Source: Dictyoglomota bacterium (lineage in GTDB: Bacteria > Coprothermobacterota > Coprothermobacteria > Coprothermobacterales > JAADFF01). Taken from it: a DNA stretch of 44,763 bases. Of the stretch, positions 15,899 to 23,894 are shown piece by piece. The position numbers and the translations under genes are program-made. Location: contig JAADFF010000077.1 of NCBI GenBank assembly GCA_013153035.1, positions 1 through 44,763 on the forward strand. The letters run 5' to 3'. Below the pieces are notes generated by a model that did not search any database, was not told where the DNA came from, and worked only from the letters and a program-made list of their open reading frames with translations. Numbering within the stretch: position 1 is the stretch's first letter; the number at the start of each line of letters is the position of its first letter.

Positions 15899-16705
15899 CT
15901 ATCGCCTCCCACCCCTTCTGCGGTGATGGTTATTGCCACGCCCTTTCCGTGTTCTTTGTTTTTCATAAAACTGCTTTTTCAATGGTTCAACGATGTTCTT
16001 TATCTCCTTGTCAGTTAAAAATCTATATGTTCCCGGTTTCTGAATACCCTTCAGTGTGAATGGGCCAAAGGAAATACGTTTGAGTGTAATAACTTTCTTT
16101 CCTAGAGCACCCAGCATACGTCTAATATGTCTTTTCTTCCCTTCAGACAAAGTGATTTCAAGCAGTGTCTTTCCCATTCCCTTTCTAAGAATCTTGACAT
16201 CCTTGGCTTTTAATAACTCGCCACCAGTGGAGACACCTTCTTTCATCTGTTTAATATCTTTAGCCGTAATATGTCCATCAACAAATACCTCGTATATCTT
16301 TTCTTTACCATAACGAGGATGCAACATAAGATCGGCAAAATCCCCATCGTTGGTAATGAGAAGGAGCCCCTCACTGTCTCTATCAAGACGACCAACAGGA
16401 AAGATATTGGCCATAACCACACCACGAAGCATATCCATGACAGTCATACGACCTTTTTCATCCTTTTTAGAGGTAATAATACCTTTGGGCTTATGAAAAA
16501 GAATATAGACAGGAGGTTCTGGTTTTAGCACCTTACCACCCAGTGTTACCCTATCCACACCAATTTTTACATTATCGGTAGGCTTAGCAAGCCTTCCGTT
16601 AATACGGATATTACCCTCTCTTATAAGTTTTTCCACCTTGCGACGGGAATCTATTCCACACATGGCAAGATACTTTCGTATATTAACCTCTCTGCCTGTA
16701 TCCAT
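15899..16705 (-). CDS. rRNA pseudouridine synthase, RsuA/RluB family
   Basis: Converts a uridine of ribosomal RNA to pseudouridine. An S4 RNA-binding domain spans about residues 8-55 (RKYLAMCGIDSRRKVEKLI), followed by the catalytic domain with GRLDRDSEGLLLITNDG, where the Asp of RLDRD is catalytic. The C-terminus is a basic, His/Arg/Gly-rich tail, common in RluB-like members. The ATG at 16705 follows GGAGAGTG. The position modified (small or large subunit) cannot be told by eye; the tail favours RluB. Confidence 0.93.
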   Translation of the reverse strand: MDTGREVNIRKYLAMCGIDSRRKVEKLIREGNIRINGRLAKPTDNVKIGVDRVTLGGKVLKPEPPVYILFHKPKGIITSKKDEKGRMTVMDMLRGVVMANIFPVGRLDRDSEGLLLITNDGDFADLMLHPRYGKEKIYEVFVDGHITAKDIKQMKEGVSTGGELLKAKDVKILRKGMGKTLLEITLSEGKKRHIRRMLGALGKKVITLKRISFGPFTLKGIQKPGTYRFLTDKEIKNIVEPLKKQFYEKQRTRKGRGNNHHRRRGGRR

Positions 16706-16707
16706 GT

Positions 16708-17307
16708 TTACTCACTCTCCAAACGATTTTCGAATTTATTGCTATCCACATTTACTATAGCACTAAGTTGCTTCACAACTATGGGACCTATAGCAAGAAT
16801 GAGTATTATACCAGGTAAAGACTTCAAAGTCCAGTAAACAAGTACACTCATAAAGGCGACAAAGAAATTTGATGCCATTTTAGGGGCAAGGGGAGGAATA
16901 ACAAACATTAAGACAAGTGCCGCTGCGAGTTTACCCATTATAAAGCCAATAACAGAAGAAATATAGAGAGAAACATAACTATCCCGATTGATTTTTCCTA
17001 TGATTGCAGACGATGCTCCCCACATAAAACCATATATACCAATTTCTATGGCAAATATAAGCCAGAACGGATATGGTGGCATTCCTCTAACGATAAATGA
17101 TACAAGTGGTGTTAAAAATCCAACAACAAAACCATGAATAGGTCCAAGAAGCATACCTGCTACAAACGCTCCCCACCACATAGGTACCCACATGGTACCA
17201 GCCACTCTACCACCAATAGCATGCAAAACAGTTGCTAACACAACAGCTGTGGCAACAAACACAGCATCAAGTAAGAGAGATTTCAGCGAACCCAATTCCC
17301 TTTTCAC
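16708..17307 (-). CDS. ECF transporter S component-like membrane protein
   Basis: About six hydrophobic segments in 199 residues, with a short charged N-terminus and polar C-terminus. The first helix carries an Ala-rich stretch (AVVLATVLHAIGG) and the second has WVPMWWGAFVAGMLLGP, a layout typical of substrate-binding S components of energy-coupling-factor vitamin transporters. The ATPases and T component are not in the window and are often shared and encoded elsewhere. It begins at a GTG that overlaps the stop of the upstream HTH gene by one base, so translation is likely coupled. Substrate unknown. Confidence 0.75.
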   Translation of the reverse strand: MKRELGSLKSLLLDAVFVATAVVLATVLHAIGGRVAGTMWVPMWWGAFVAGMLLGPIHGFVVGFLTPLVSFIVRGMPPYPFWLIFAIEIGIYGFMWGASSAIIGKINRDSYVSLYISSVIGFIMGKLAAALVLMFVIPPLAPKMASNFFVAFMSVLVYWTLKSLPGIILILAIGPIVVKQLSAIVNVDSNKFENRLESE

Positions 17308-17672
17308 TACAAATCACACTCCTTCTTTAGCTCCTCATATGCCCAACGAGCTAATCCACCAGCTACATGGGTATCAATATCTGCTCCCTCTTCTATTTTC
17401 TTTCGTACTTCCTCAGGTTTGGCAGAAAGTATCTTGGAAACAGTAGTTGGTGTAAGTCCCAAGAGAGCGGCGATCTCTTTCTGGGTTTTCTTACCCATGT
17501 CATAGAGAAGCCATACATATGCTGCCTCTACGAGAGAAGGAAGCCATGTGAGATTACGATGAAGAATCAGATGCCTCGGACCACCTAGCAATGCCACTGC
17601 CTTTTCAACAATTTTCCATACCAATCTGTCGTAACGCTCCCAGTTACCACCCTGTACTTTTATAACTGGCAT
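17307..17672 (-). CDS. Small HTH transcriptional regulator
   Basis: A 121-residue protein with a clear helix-turn-helix, KTQKEIAALLGLTPTTVSKIL, at about residues 62-82. The N-terminal region (LHRNLTWLPSLVEAAYVWLLYDMG) resembles archaeal-type small regulators. The last part (IDTHVAGGLARWAYEELKK) is likely helical and could serve dimerisation. The ATG follows GGAGGTGATAGT. Direct overlap with an ECF S component suggests that it senses the level of the transported vitamin or metal and controls this two-gene unit; that is inference. Confidence 0.8.
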   Translation of the reverse strand: MPVIKVQGGNWERYDRLVWKIVEKAVALLGGPRHLILHRNLTWLPSLVEAAYVWLLYDMGKKTQKEIAALLGLTPTTVSKILSAKPEEVRKKIEEGADIDTHVAGGLARWAYEELKKECDL

Positions 17673-17684
17673 ACTATCACCTCC

Positions 17685-18533
17685 TTATTTCTTAGATCCT
17701 ATCTTAGAGGTAACCACCCAGGAATAATCAGAAAGCTGGGATGTTTGTATTTTCACAAATCTCACATTACCGTTAACTGTGAATGTAGATGTATAAACTA
17801 TCCCCTCAGATGGAAGAGACATAGTACCAACAACTTGCCAATCCCTTGATAATGTACCAGTTTCTGTAAGAACATATACCGTTGCTGTCGCGGGGGCATT
17901 AATAACTCTTACCTTTATAGGCAATTTTTCTACATATACCTGACATCCGATATCATGTACCCATACCTTTCTGTAAAGATAGGTGGACACAAGAGAACCA
18001 ATAGCCCTATTCTGCAACGTACACCGTGGGCGTTTATAACGGGGAAGAACAAACTCACTATAAATAAGCATAACACCATCGGGATGCTCAGGAGACACAC
18101 GCTTACCATCAATAGCAAACTCTATGGCTCGAGCCATTGTTAATGTCGTTGTAAGTTTAATATCACCTGAAAAAGTCGTATAAGGTGCTTTAACAACAAC
18201 CTTTTCTGCATGGAGAATAGACCACCTTTTTCCATCGGGCGTAGACAGTACAAGAAGAGTAGCTGTTTGGGTCTTACTGGTAGACACCGCTATGGCGTAC
18301 TTTACTTCTTTGAAGTTGACATTCATCAAGGGATAAATATGTGTGTTCCATGGTGAAATACATGCATCATGAAACAATCGTATAGCTTCAGGACCTTCCT
18401 CATGCACTCCATAATCGCATTTCAGTGAAAAGGTATGAGAAAAGTCCTGTGGGGCAGAAACCTGCCCACAGGACACAAATGCAAATACAAGAGATACTAA
18501 AATAACTGCCAGTAATGTAAACTTACCTTTCAC
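17685..18533 (-). CDS. Secreted protein of unknown function
   Basis: A Sec signal peptide is clear (hydrophobic LLAVILVSLVFAFVSCGQVSA, cleavage near residue 26); a Cys in that stretch could make it a lipoprotein, but the lipobox is not ideal. The mature part (about 255 aa) is beta-rich, with scattered Cys residues (in LKCDYG, DACIS, RCTLQ, GCQVY) that could form two disulfides. No known domain is recognised. The GTG start overlaps the 3' end of the leucyl aminopeptidase gene by 11 bases, with GGAG about 10 bases upstream. It probably acts outside the membrane. Confidence 0.75.
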   Translation of the reverse strand: MKGKFTLLAVILVSLVFAFVSCGQVSAPQDFSHTFSLKCDYGVHEEGPEAIRLFHDACISPWNTHIYPLMNVNFKEVKYAIAVSTSKTQTATLLVLSTPDGKRWSILHAEKVVVKAPYTTFSGDIKLTTTLTMARAIEFAIDGKRVSPEHPDGVMLIYSEFVLPRYKRPRCTLQNRAIGSLVSTYLYRKVWVHDIGCQVYVEKLPIKVRVINAPATATVYVLTETGTLSRDWQVVGTMSLPSEGIVYTSTFTVNGNVRFVKIQTSQLSDYSWVVTSKIGSKK

Positions 18534-19920
18534 CGCTTATCAACTCCACAAGGGCTGTCATACTTCTTACTGGAAATCCTGTAGAGCCTGGAGGATTGTA
18601 ATGCCATTGCTTCTTTGTTGTTGCCGTACCGGCAATATCTATATGTAGCCATGCCGTATCTTGGGGTATAAACTCTCTCAAGAAGAGAGCTGCTGTCACA
18701 GGACTTCCTTCTCTACCTGCACTATTAACAATATCTGCAACCTTACTTTTCATATTTTCTCTAAGATCTTCATCCAGCGGCATTCTATGCATCTTCTCAC
18801 CTGTGTATTGGGTAACCTTGCTAACTTTTTGAACAATATCATCAGAATTGCTAAATATAGCTGCAGTATAGGAACCCAGTGCAACCACAGCACCACCTGT
18901 TAAGGTTGCCATTGTAACAGTTATATCAGGTTTCAAACCATCGGCATACTGAAGTGCTGATGCCAGAGCCAGCCTACCTTCCGCATCGGTATTAGTAATT
19001 TCAACAGTTTTTCCATTCTTTGCTCTAATAACATCACCGGGACGATATGAAGCGCCATCTGGCATATTTTCAGCAAGGGCAAGAATACCATGAACCTCTA
19101 CATCACTCACCCCCAACTTGGCAATTGCCCTCATAATACCAAGCACCATAGCGGCTCCGCTCTTATCAAATTTCATGCCATCCATAGCTGTCGGTGGCTT
19201 GAGGTCAAGTCCGCCAGCATCAAATGTTAGACCCTTACCAACAAAGGCAAGCTTCTTTTTAGGTACACCATTTTTGTAGGTGAGACGAATAATGCGAGAC
19301 TCTTTAACACTACCCTGTCCAACAGCAAGGATAAGATTGTATCCCTCCTGTTTTAAGGCTTCTTCACGAAGAATTTCTATCTCAAAGCTATATTCTTCGG
19401 CAAGCTTACGGGCAACCTCTTCAAACCAATCTGGGTCAGCTACATTGGCAGGCTGGTTGGCAATAGTGCGGGCATAGTTTGTTGCCTCTACCATAATGAG
19501 GGCTTTTTCAACGGTTGGTTCGTAGCCTTCTCCTTCCGGCACAAGGAAGACAACCTCTTTGGGCTCCTTGACTCCCTCAGATTTAAAGTCTACAAACTGG
19601 TAAGCACTAAGCCCAATACCCTCAATAATGGCAGACAGTTCTTCTTTAGTTAATTTACCAGGTAGTTTAACCTTCAAAACATCGCTACCATCCTGCCTCA
19701 CACGGGTAACAACCTTTGCTGCATGTCTTCTAACTTTTTCCACATCATCTGCAGGTATCCATACTTTATAGTCTAGGACACCCACAGGTTTCATTCTAAA
19801 TTTCTCGCTCTGACCAAATACAACATCAACAAATGCAATCTCCTCATCTTCGACATAATAATCAGAAGTAACTACCTCATAGTGAATCTTAACGGCATCA
19901 TAATTAACCACTACTTCCAC
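18523..19920 (-). CDS. pepA: Leucyl aminopeptidase (M17)
   Basis: Cytosolic two-metal aminopeptidase that removes N-terminal residues from peptides. Conserved blocks are VGKGLTFDAGGLDLKP (with catalytic Lys and metal Asp), MKFDKSGAA, and NTDAEGRLALASAL (metal Asp/Glu and catalytic Arg). The N-terminal non-catalytic domain is present and total length (465 aa) is normal. The GTG at 19920 lies right against GGGAG; the GTG three codons later (19911) has better spacing and may be used. The upstream neighbour is grpE, so the pair may serve protein quality control. Confidence 0.95.
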   Translation of the reverse strand: MEVVVNYDAVKIHYEVVTSDYYVEDEEIAFVDVVFGQSEKFRMKPVGVLDYKVWIPADDVEKVRRHAAKVVTRVRQDGSDVLKVKLPGKLTKEELSAIIEGIGLSAYQFVDFKSEGVKEPKEVVFLVPEGEGYEPTVEKALIMVEATNYARTIANQPANVADPDWFEEVARKLAEEYSFEIEILREEALKQEGYNLILAVGQGSVKESRIIRLTYKNGVPKKKLAFVGKGLTFDAGGLDLKPPTAMDGMKFDKSGAAMVLGIMRAIAKLGVSDVEVHGILALAENMPDGASYRPGDVIRAKNGKTVEITNTDAEGRLALASALQYADGLKPDITVTMATLTGGAVVALGSYTAAIFSNSDDIVQKVSKVTQYTGEKMHRMPLDEDLRENMKSKVADIVNSAGREGSPVTAALFLREFIPQDTAWLHIDIAGTATTKKQWHYNPPGSTGFPVRSMTALVELISGER

Positions 19921-19930
19921 CTCCCAAATG

Positions 19931-20362
19931 TTATTTATACACTTTTACAAGAGCAGGACGCAGTAGAAAATCACCCATTTTGTAGCCGGGCCTGATAATT
20001 TCAGCCACTTTTCCACTACTACCCCGCTCCCCTTCCACCATAGCAACAACTTGATGTTCCATAGGATTAAAATCCATACCAACACTATCGATGACTCTAA
20101 TGTCATGGGAGGAAAGGATATTTTTTAATTTTCCCCATACCATAGCCCATGAGCTGTCATGAACTGCCCCTTGCCATATATCATCAAGAACAGGTAGAAG
20201 ATCTTGCATAAACTTTTCAAGAGCAGCTTTCTCCATATGCGCCAATTTTCTCTCATATGTATGATGAATAGTATCAAGCTCGTTTTTCAAATATCCTATC
20301 TGTAAATTCAGCTTTTTAACAGTTTCATCTACATAATCTTCCCACAAACTTTCTATACTCAT
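19931..20362 (-). CDS. grpE: GrpE, nucleotide exchange factor of DnaK
   Basis: Dimeric cochaperone that releases ADP from DnaK. The long N-terminal helix (about residues 5-55) is followed by the GrpE core: LEKFMQDLLPVLDDI, the GMDFNPMEHQVVA segment and the end KVAEIIRPGYKMGDFLLRPALVKV, the classic signature. At 143 residues it is short, lacking the usual acidic N-terminal extension. The ATG follows GGAGGTGAT. No dnaK, dnaJ or hrcA is adjacent. Confidence 0.93.
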   Translation of the reverse strand: MSIESLWEDYVDETVKKLNLQIGYLKNELDTIHHTYERKLAHMEKAALEKFMQDLLPVLDDIWQGAVHDSSWAMVWGKLKNILSSHDIRVIDSVGMDFNPMEHQVVAMVEGERGSSGKVAEIIRPGYKMGDFLLRPALVKVYK

Positions 20363-20450
20363 AAAATGACATCACCTCCAACTACCCATATAAATATACT
20401 ACTTATTGCTACAATTTTCATAGAAGGCGTATAAAATTGAGGTGATGCGT

Positions 20451-21023
20451 ATGGATGATATTAAACAAGAAATAATAGACGTAGCTGGCAGGCTTTATGA
20501 AAAGAATCTCAACGGTGGATACGGAGGCAACCTATCTATAAGAGTAAATGACCTTATTTATATCACCCGCGGTGGCATTCCCAAAGTCAATCTTTCACCC
20601 CAAGATATAGCCATCATCGACATCAATGGTAATTTTATAGAAGGCAAACCATCATCGGAATATAAAATGCATTTATACACCTACCAAAAAAATGCCGATC
20701 TAAAAGCCATGGTACATGCTCATCCCCCATACGCTATGGGGTTCTCAATTGGTCCTACAAACATACCCACCCATCTTTTTCCTGAAACTTCTATGCTTAT
20801 AGGAAAAATAGCAATATCTCCTTTCTTTCCATCAGGTACCAATGAGCTAGCAGAAGACATCTCCAATAGAATTGCAGAAGGAGCTATTGCCGTACTCATG
20901 GAAAAACATGGCATTAGTGTAGTATCTACTACCAGCCTATGGGATGCGTATTATAAATTAGAGGCAATTGAACATGTTGCAATGGCATGGGTAACACATA
21001 AAATATTAAAGGAGGCGAGATAG
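20451..21023 (+). CDS. Class II aldolase/adducin-family protein
   Basis: Zinc-dependent aldolase or epimerase of the L-fuculose-phosphate aldolase / L-ribulose-5-phosphate 4-epimerase family. Seen are GGYGGNLSIRV near the N-terminus, the phosphate-binding SPQDIAIIDINGN region, the PSSEYKMHL motif with catalytic Glu, HAHPPYA (two zinc His) and EKHG (third His). Length (190 aa) is slightly short of the usual 210-220. The ATG at 20451 lies 6 bases after GAGGTG; the frame also has earlier starts inside that site. The substrate could be a sugar phosphate or methylthioribulose phosphate. It overlaps the next gene by one base. Confidence 0.88.
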   Translation: MDDIKQEIIDVAGRLYEKNLNGGYGGNLSIRVNDLIYITRGGIPKVNLSPQDIAIIDINGNFIEGKPSSEYKMHLYTYQKNADLKAMVHAHPPYAMGFSIGPTNIPTHLFPETSMLIGKIAISPFFPSGTNELAEDISNRIAEGAIAVLMEKHGISVVSTTSLWDAYYKLEAIEHVAMAWVTHKILKEAR

Positions 21024-22009
21024 TGAATCTAGAAAAGATTAAAAAGATAGACCAGCTCAAGGAAGGCATGGAAAATGTTATCGTTCTTGTTTATGTATCA
21101 CAGGCATATACATTCTCATCGAAAAAAGGAGAGCGTTTTTCCCGACTAATTATCAATGACAAATCGGGGAGCATAAATGCATTTCTAAAATCCCCTCTGC
21201 CTCCTCGCAGTGGAAGCATTATTCGTGTCAGGGGTAATGTAGGCAATTATAACGGCAATAAAACATTCTATATGACAGAGATAATGAATACATATAGTAT
21301 CGATGAACTATCTCCTGAGGCAAAAAAACATCTGTTTCCTTCACTCAGCCAAGAAGAACTTATACATATAGAAAACCAGTTAAAAGATCTTATCAATCGA
21401 ACACAGGACAATGAGATAAAGAACCTACTTCTTGGTATTTTCTTTGGAAAAGATATACCTTCAGAACTATATAGCACTTTAAAACGTATCTGGCATTATC
21501 CTGCTGCCTCTAAGATACACCATGCCAGAATTGGAGGCTTACTTGAACACTCTGTGAAAGCAGCACGACTTGTCGAAAAAATTGCCTTAGAATACAAAGA
21601 CTTTGTTATAAGAGACATTGCCGTTGCTGGCGCACTTATCCACGATATAGGCAAAATTTTAGAACAAAGAGAAATTCCTGGCACAGGATGGACCGAAGAA
21701 GGAGAACTTCTTGGACATATCGCTATGGGATACGAACTCCTTATCGAGGTATCTAAATACATACCTATAGCACCAGAAAAACTAACAGCGCTCAAGCATA
21801 TAGTATTGTCTCATCATGGCGAGCGTGAAAAAGGGTCACCAGTTGTTCCTTTGACCCCAGAGGCCCTTATCGTTCACGCAATAGAAGATTTAGAATCTCA
21901 TATGGACAGTATTATAGGTAGCGCTCCAGATGAACCAGGCAGGGGAGAAACTCCCAATGCCTTCAGTAAACGCATTTTTTATTACCACTTAGGGAGGGAT
22001 ACACAGTGA
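21023..22009 (+). CDS. 3'-5' exoribonuclease, YhaM-like (OB fold plus HD)
   Basis: Residues about 15-95 look like an OB-fold nucleic-acid-binding domain (FSRLIINDKSGSINAFL), and residues 160-320 form an HD phosphohydrolase domain: YPAASKIHHARIGGLLEHS, LIHDIGK and VLSHHGERE supply the metal ligands. This order matches Bacillus YhaM, a 3'-5' exoribonuclease that trims RNA and DNA. Length (328 aa) is close to YhaM. The GTG follows AAAGGAGG. It is coupled by a GTGA overlap to a beta-CASP nuclease, so the pair may act together in RNA turnover. Confidence 0.92.
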   Translation: MNLEKIKKIDQLKEGMENVIVLVYVSQAYTFSSKKGERFSRLIINDKSGSINAFLKSPLPPRSGSIIRVRGNVGNYNGNKTFYMTEIMNTYSIDELSPEAKKHLFPSLSQEELIHIENQLKDLINRTQDNEIKNLLLGIFFGKDIPSELYSTLKRIWHYPAASKIHHARIGGLLEHSVKAARLVEKIALEYKDFVIRDIAVAGALIHDIGKILEQREIPGTGWTEEGELLGHIAMGYELLIEVSKYIPIAPEKLTALKHIVLSHHGEREKGSPVVPLTPEALIVHAIEDLESHMDSIIGSAPDEPGRGETPNAFSKRIFYYHLGRDTQ

Positions 22010-23571
22010 AAATTACATTTTTAGGTGCAACCGGTGAAGTTACCGGATCATGTTATCTTGTTCACGACACCAATATTCAGTTTCTTGTGGATTGTGGAAT
22101 GTTTCAGGGCCATTCCGAACACAAAAACGACGCTCCATTTCCATTTAAACCATCAGAAATACCATATGTTATACTCACCCACGCTCACCTTGACCACTCG
22201 GGGCGACTTCCTCTTCTTGTCAAGCGGGGATTTAAAGGGAAAATCATAACCACCCCACAAACAGCTGAACTATTAAGAATTATGCTCCTAGATGCTGCCC
22301 ATGTACAAGAAGAAGAAATTAAACGTATCAACAAGAAAAGGGTACGCCAAGGGCTTCCTGAAATCAAGCCCGTTTATACAACAGAAGATGTGGAAAAAGT
22401 CTTTCCCCTTGTTGTTCCTATATCATACGACAATAGATATCCACTAAATGAGCATGTAGAAATAAGATTTAGAGATGCAGGACATATACTCGGCGCCGCC
22501 AGCGTAGAGATATGGGACCATATGGATAACGAAAAAATTGTGTTTTCAGGAGATTTGGGTCAAATACCCAATGAAGTGCTTCATGACCCTACTCTCATTG
22601 AAGAAGCAGATTATGTTGTGATGGAAACAACATACGGCGGGCGTAAACATAAAAGTCTTGAAGAGACAAGAAAAGAATTTCGCGACGCTATAGTCAACGG
22701 TTTAAAAAATGGTGGCAACATCCTCATACCATCTTTTGCCGTAGAAAGAACCCAAAGAATACTATACGAGTTAAGGCTACTCTGGGAATCAGGAGAGCTT
22801 CCTAAAGATGTCCCTATATATCTAGATAGTCCATTGGCTAGCAAAGCAACGGAAATATATAACGAGTACAAAGCCTCTTACAAACCATATATCCAGAAAT
22901 ATTTCATCGACGGAGACTCACCATTTAATCTTCCCAATCTACACATGGTAGAAAGTTCTCAAGAGTCTAAAAAGCTTAATGATGTGTCCGGCGCCATAAT
23001 AATAGCTGGCAGTGGAATGTGCACAGGTGGACGCATACTACATCATCTTAAACATAATCTGTGGAAACCACAAACTACACTTATATTCGTAGGTTATCAA
23101 GCCCAAGGCACACTGGGTCGTCTTATCGTTGACGGTGCCAAGACTGTAAAGATATTTGGAGAACCCGTTAAGGTCAGGGCAAAGGTATTCACTATTAATG
23201 GTTTCTCTGCCCATGCAGACAGAGATGATCTTTTAACATGGGCTACATTCTTTAAGACGAAACCATACTTCATTTTAACCCATGGTGAAGATGATCAAAG
23301 ACTGGCCTTTGCCAACTTACTTAAGAAAAGGGGATATAAGGTTCTCATTCCTCAGTACAAAGATTCGGTTGTTCTTAAACCTGACATGCCAGAAAGATAC
23401 CCAGTGCCTATTAGAAGAGATGCTACCAGCGAAGCTCTAAAACTCATCTCTCAAATCTACGGTGACCTTCATGAACTTGAGGATATTATTGCAGAAGAAG
23501 GTGCCACCCCAGAACTTGTAGGTATACTTAAAAGTATTAGTACTCTGGTATCCTCTATTAAGAAGGTATAG
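22006..23571 (+). CDS. MBL-fold beta-CASP RNase (CPSF73/TTHA0252-like)
   Basis: Zinc-dependent RNA nuclease of the beta-CASP branch. The MBL part has THAHLDHSGRLP (motif 2), the FRDAGHILGAASVEI region (motif 3) and SGDLGQ (motif 4). The beta-CASP part has LIPSFAVERTQRILYEL, IIIAGSGMCTGGRILHHL and the C-terminal INGFSAHADRDDLL, whose His is a metal ligand. The protein continues past the usual end into a tail with a possible coiled coil (residues about 470-521). At 521 aa it is longer than the compact bacterial forms. The start GTG overlaps the YhaM-like stop by 4 bases. Exact RNA substrates unknown. Confidence 0.93.
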   Translation: MKITFLGATGEVTGSCYLVHDTNIQFLVDCGMFQGHSEHKNDAPFPFKPSEIPYVILTHAHLDHSGRLPLLVKRGFKGKIITTPQTAELLRIMLLDAAHVQEEEIKRINKKRVRQGLPEIKPVYTTEDVEKVFPLVVPISYDNRYPLNEHVEIRFRDAGHILGAASVEIWDHMDNEKIVFSGDLGQIPNEVLHDPTLIEEADYVVMETTYGGRKHKSLEETRKEFRDAIVNGLKNGGNILIPSFAVERTQRILYELRLLWESGELPKDVPIYLDSPLASKATEIYNEYKASYKPYIQKYFIDGDSPFNLPNLHMVESSQESKKLNDVSGAIIIAGSGMCTGGRILHHLKHNLWKPQTTLIFVGYQAQGTLGRLIVDGAKTVKIFGEPVKVRAKVFTINGFSAHADRDDLLTWATFFKTKPYFILTHGEDDQRLAFANLLKKRGYKVLIPQYKDSVVLKPDMPERYPVPIRRDATSEALKLISQIYGDLHELEDIIAEEGATPELVGILKSISTLVSSIKKV

Positions 23572-23604
23572 TTTATAATGATAACACTGAGGAGGTAGGT
23601 AGCC

Positions 23605-23877
23605 ATGAAGGAAGTATTGAAATATATCAAGAAAAACATATTAGGATTTGTTGTGCTGACAGTTATAACCATATTACTCGTGGGTTTCTTGTATTCTTAC
23701 TATATGGTTTACCTACCACAAAAGCAAGCCCTCATACAAGAGCGATATGAAAATCCAGAGGAATTTGCCAATACCAGCGGTGTACCATCATTCCACATAG
23801 AATCCAACTACTGGGATTGGCTTAAAACACAGTTTACAGGACCAGGTAAAGCTGTACCCTACAGCTATACCCGTTAA
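23605..23877 (+). CDS. Small single-pass membrane protein, unknown
   Basis: A 90-residue protein with one hydrophobic helix (about residues 14-34) after a basic N-terminus (MKEVLKYIKKN), so the C-terminal part is likely outside. That part is aromatic (ESNYWDWLKTQF) and ends in PYSYTR. The ATG follows GAGGAGG, and the gene is 17 bases before a MalK-like ATPase gene. I do not recognise it. A role as an accessory transporter subunit is possible but unsupported beyond position. Confidence 0.7.
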   Translation: MKEVLKYIKKNILGFVVLTVITILLVGFLYSYYMVYLPQKQALIQERYENPEEFANTSGVPSFHIESNYWDWLKTQFTGPGKAVPYSYTR

Positions 23878-23894
23878 GGAAAGGAGGATGCACT

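Noticed and set aside
20406-20435. TTGCTA / TATAAA as a promoter for the class II aldolase.
   Set aside because: Transcription would begin within or after the ribosome site at 20439-20444, which makes it unusable for that gene.
23574-23579. TATAAT upstream of the small membrane protein as a promoter.
   Set aside because: No -35 element and no TGn extension; AT-rich gaps give such hits by chance.
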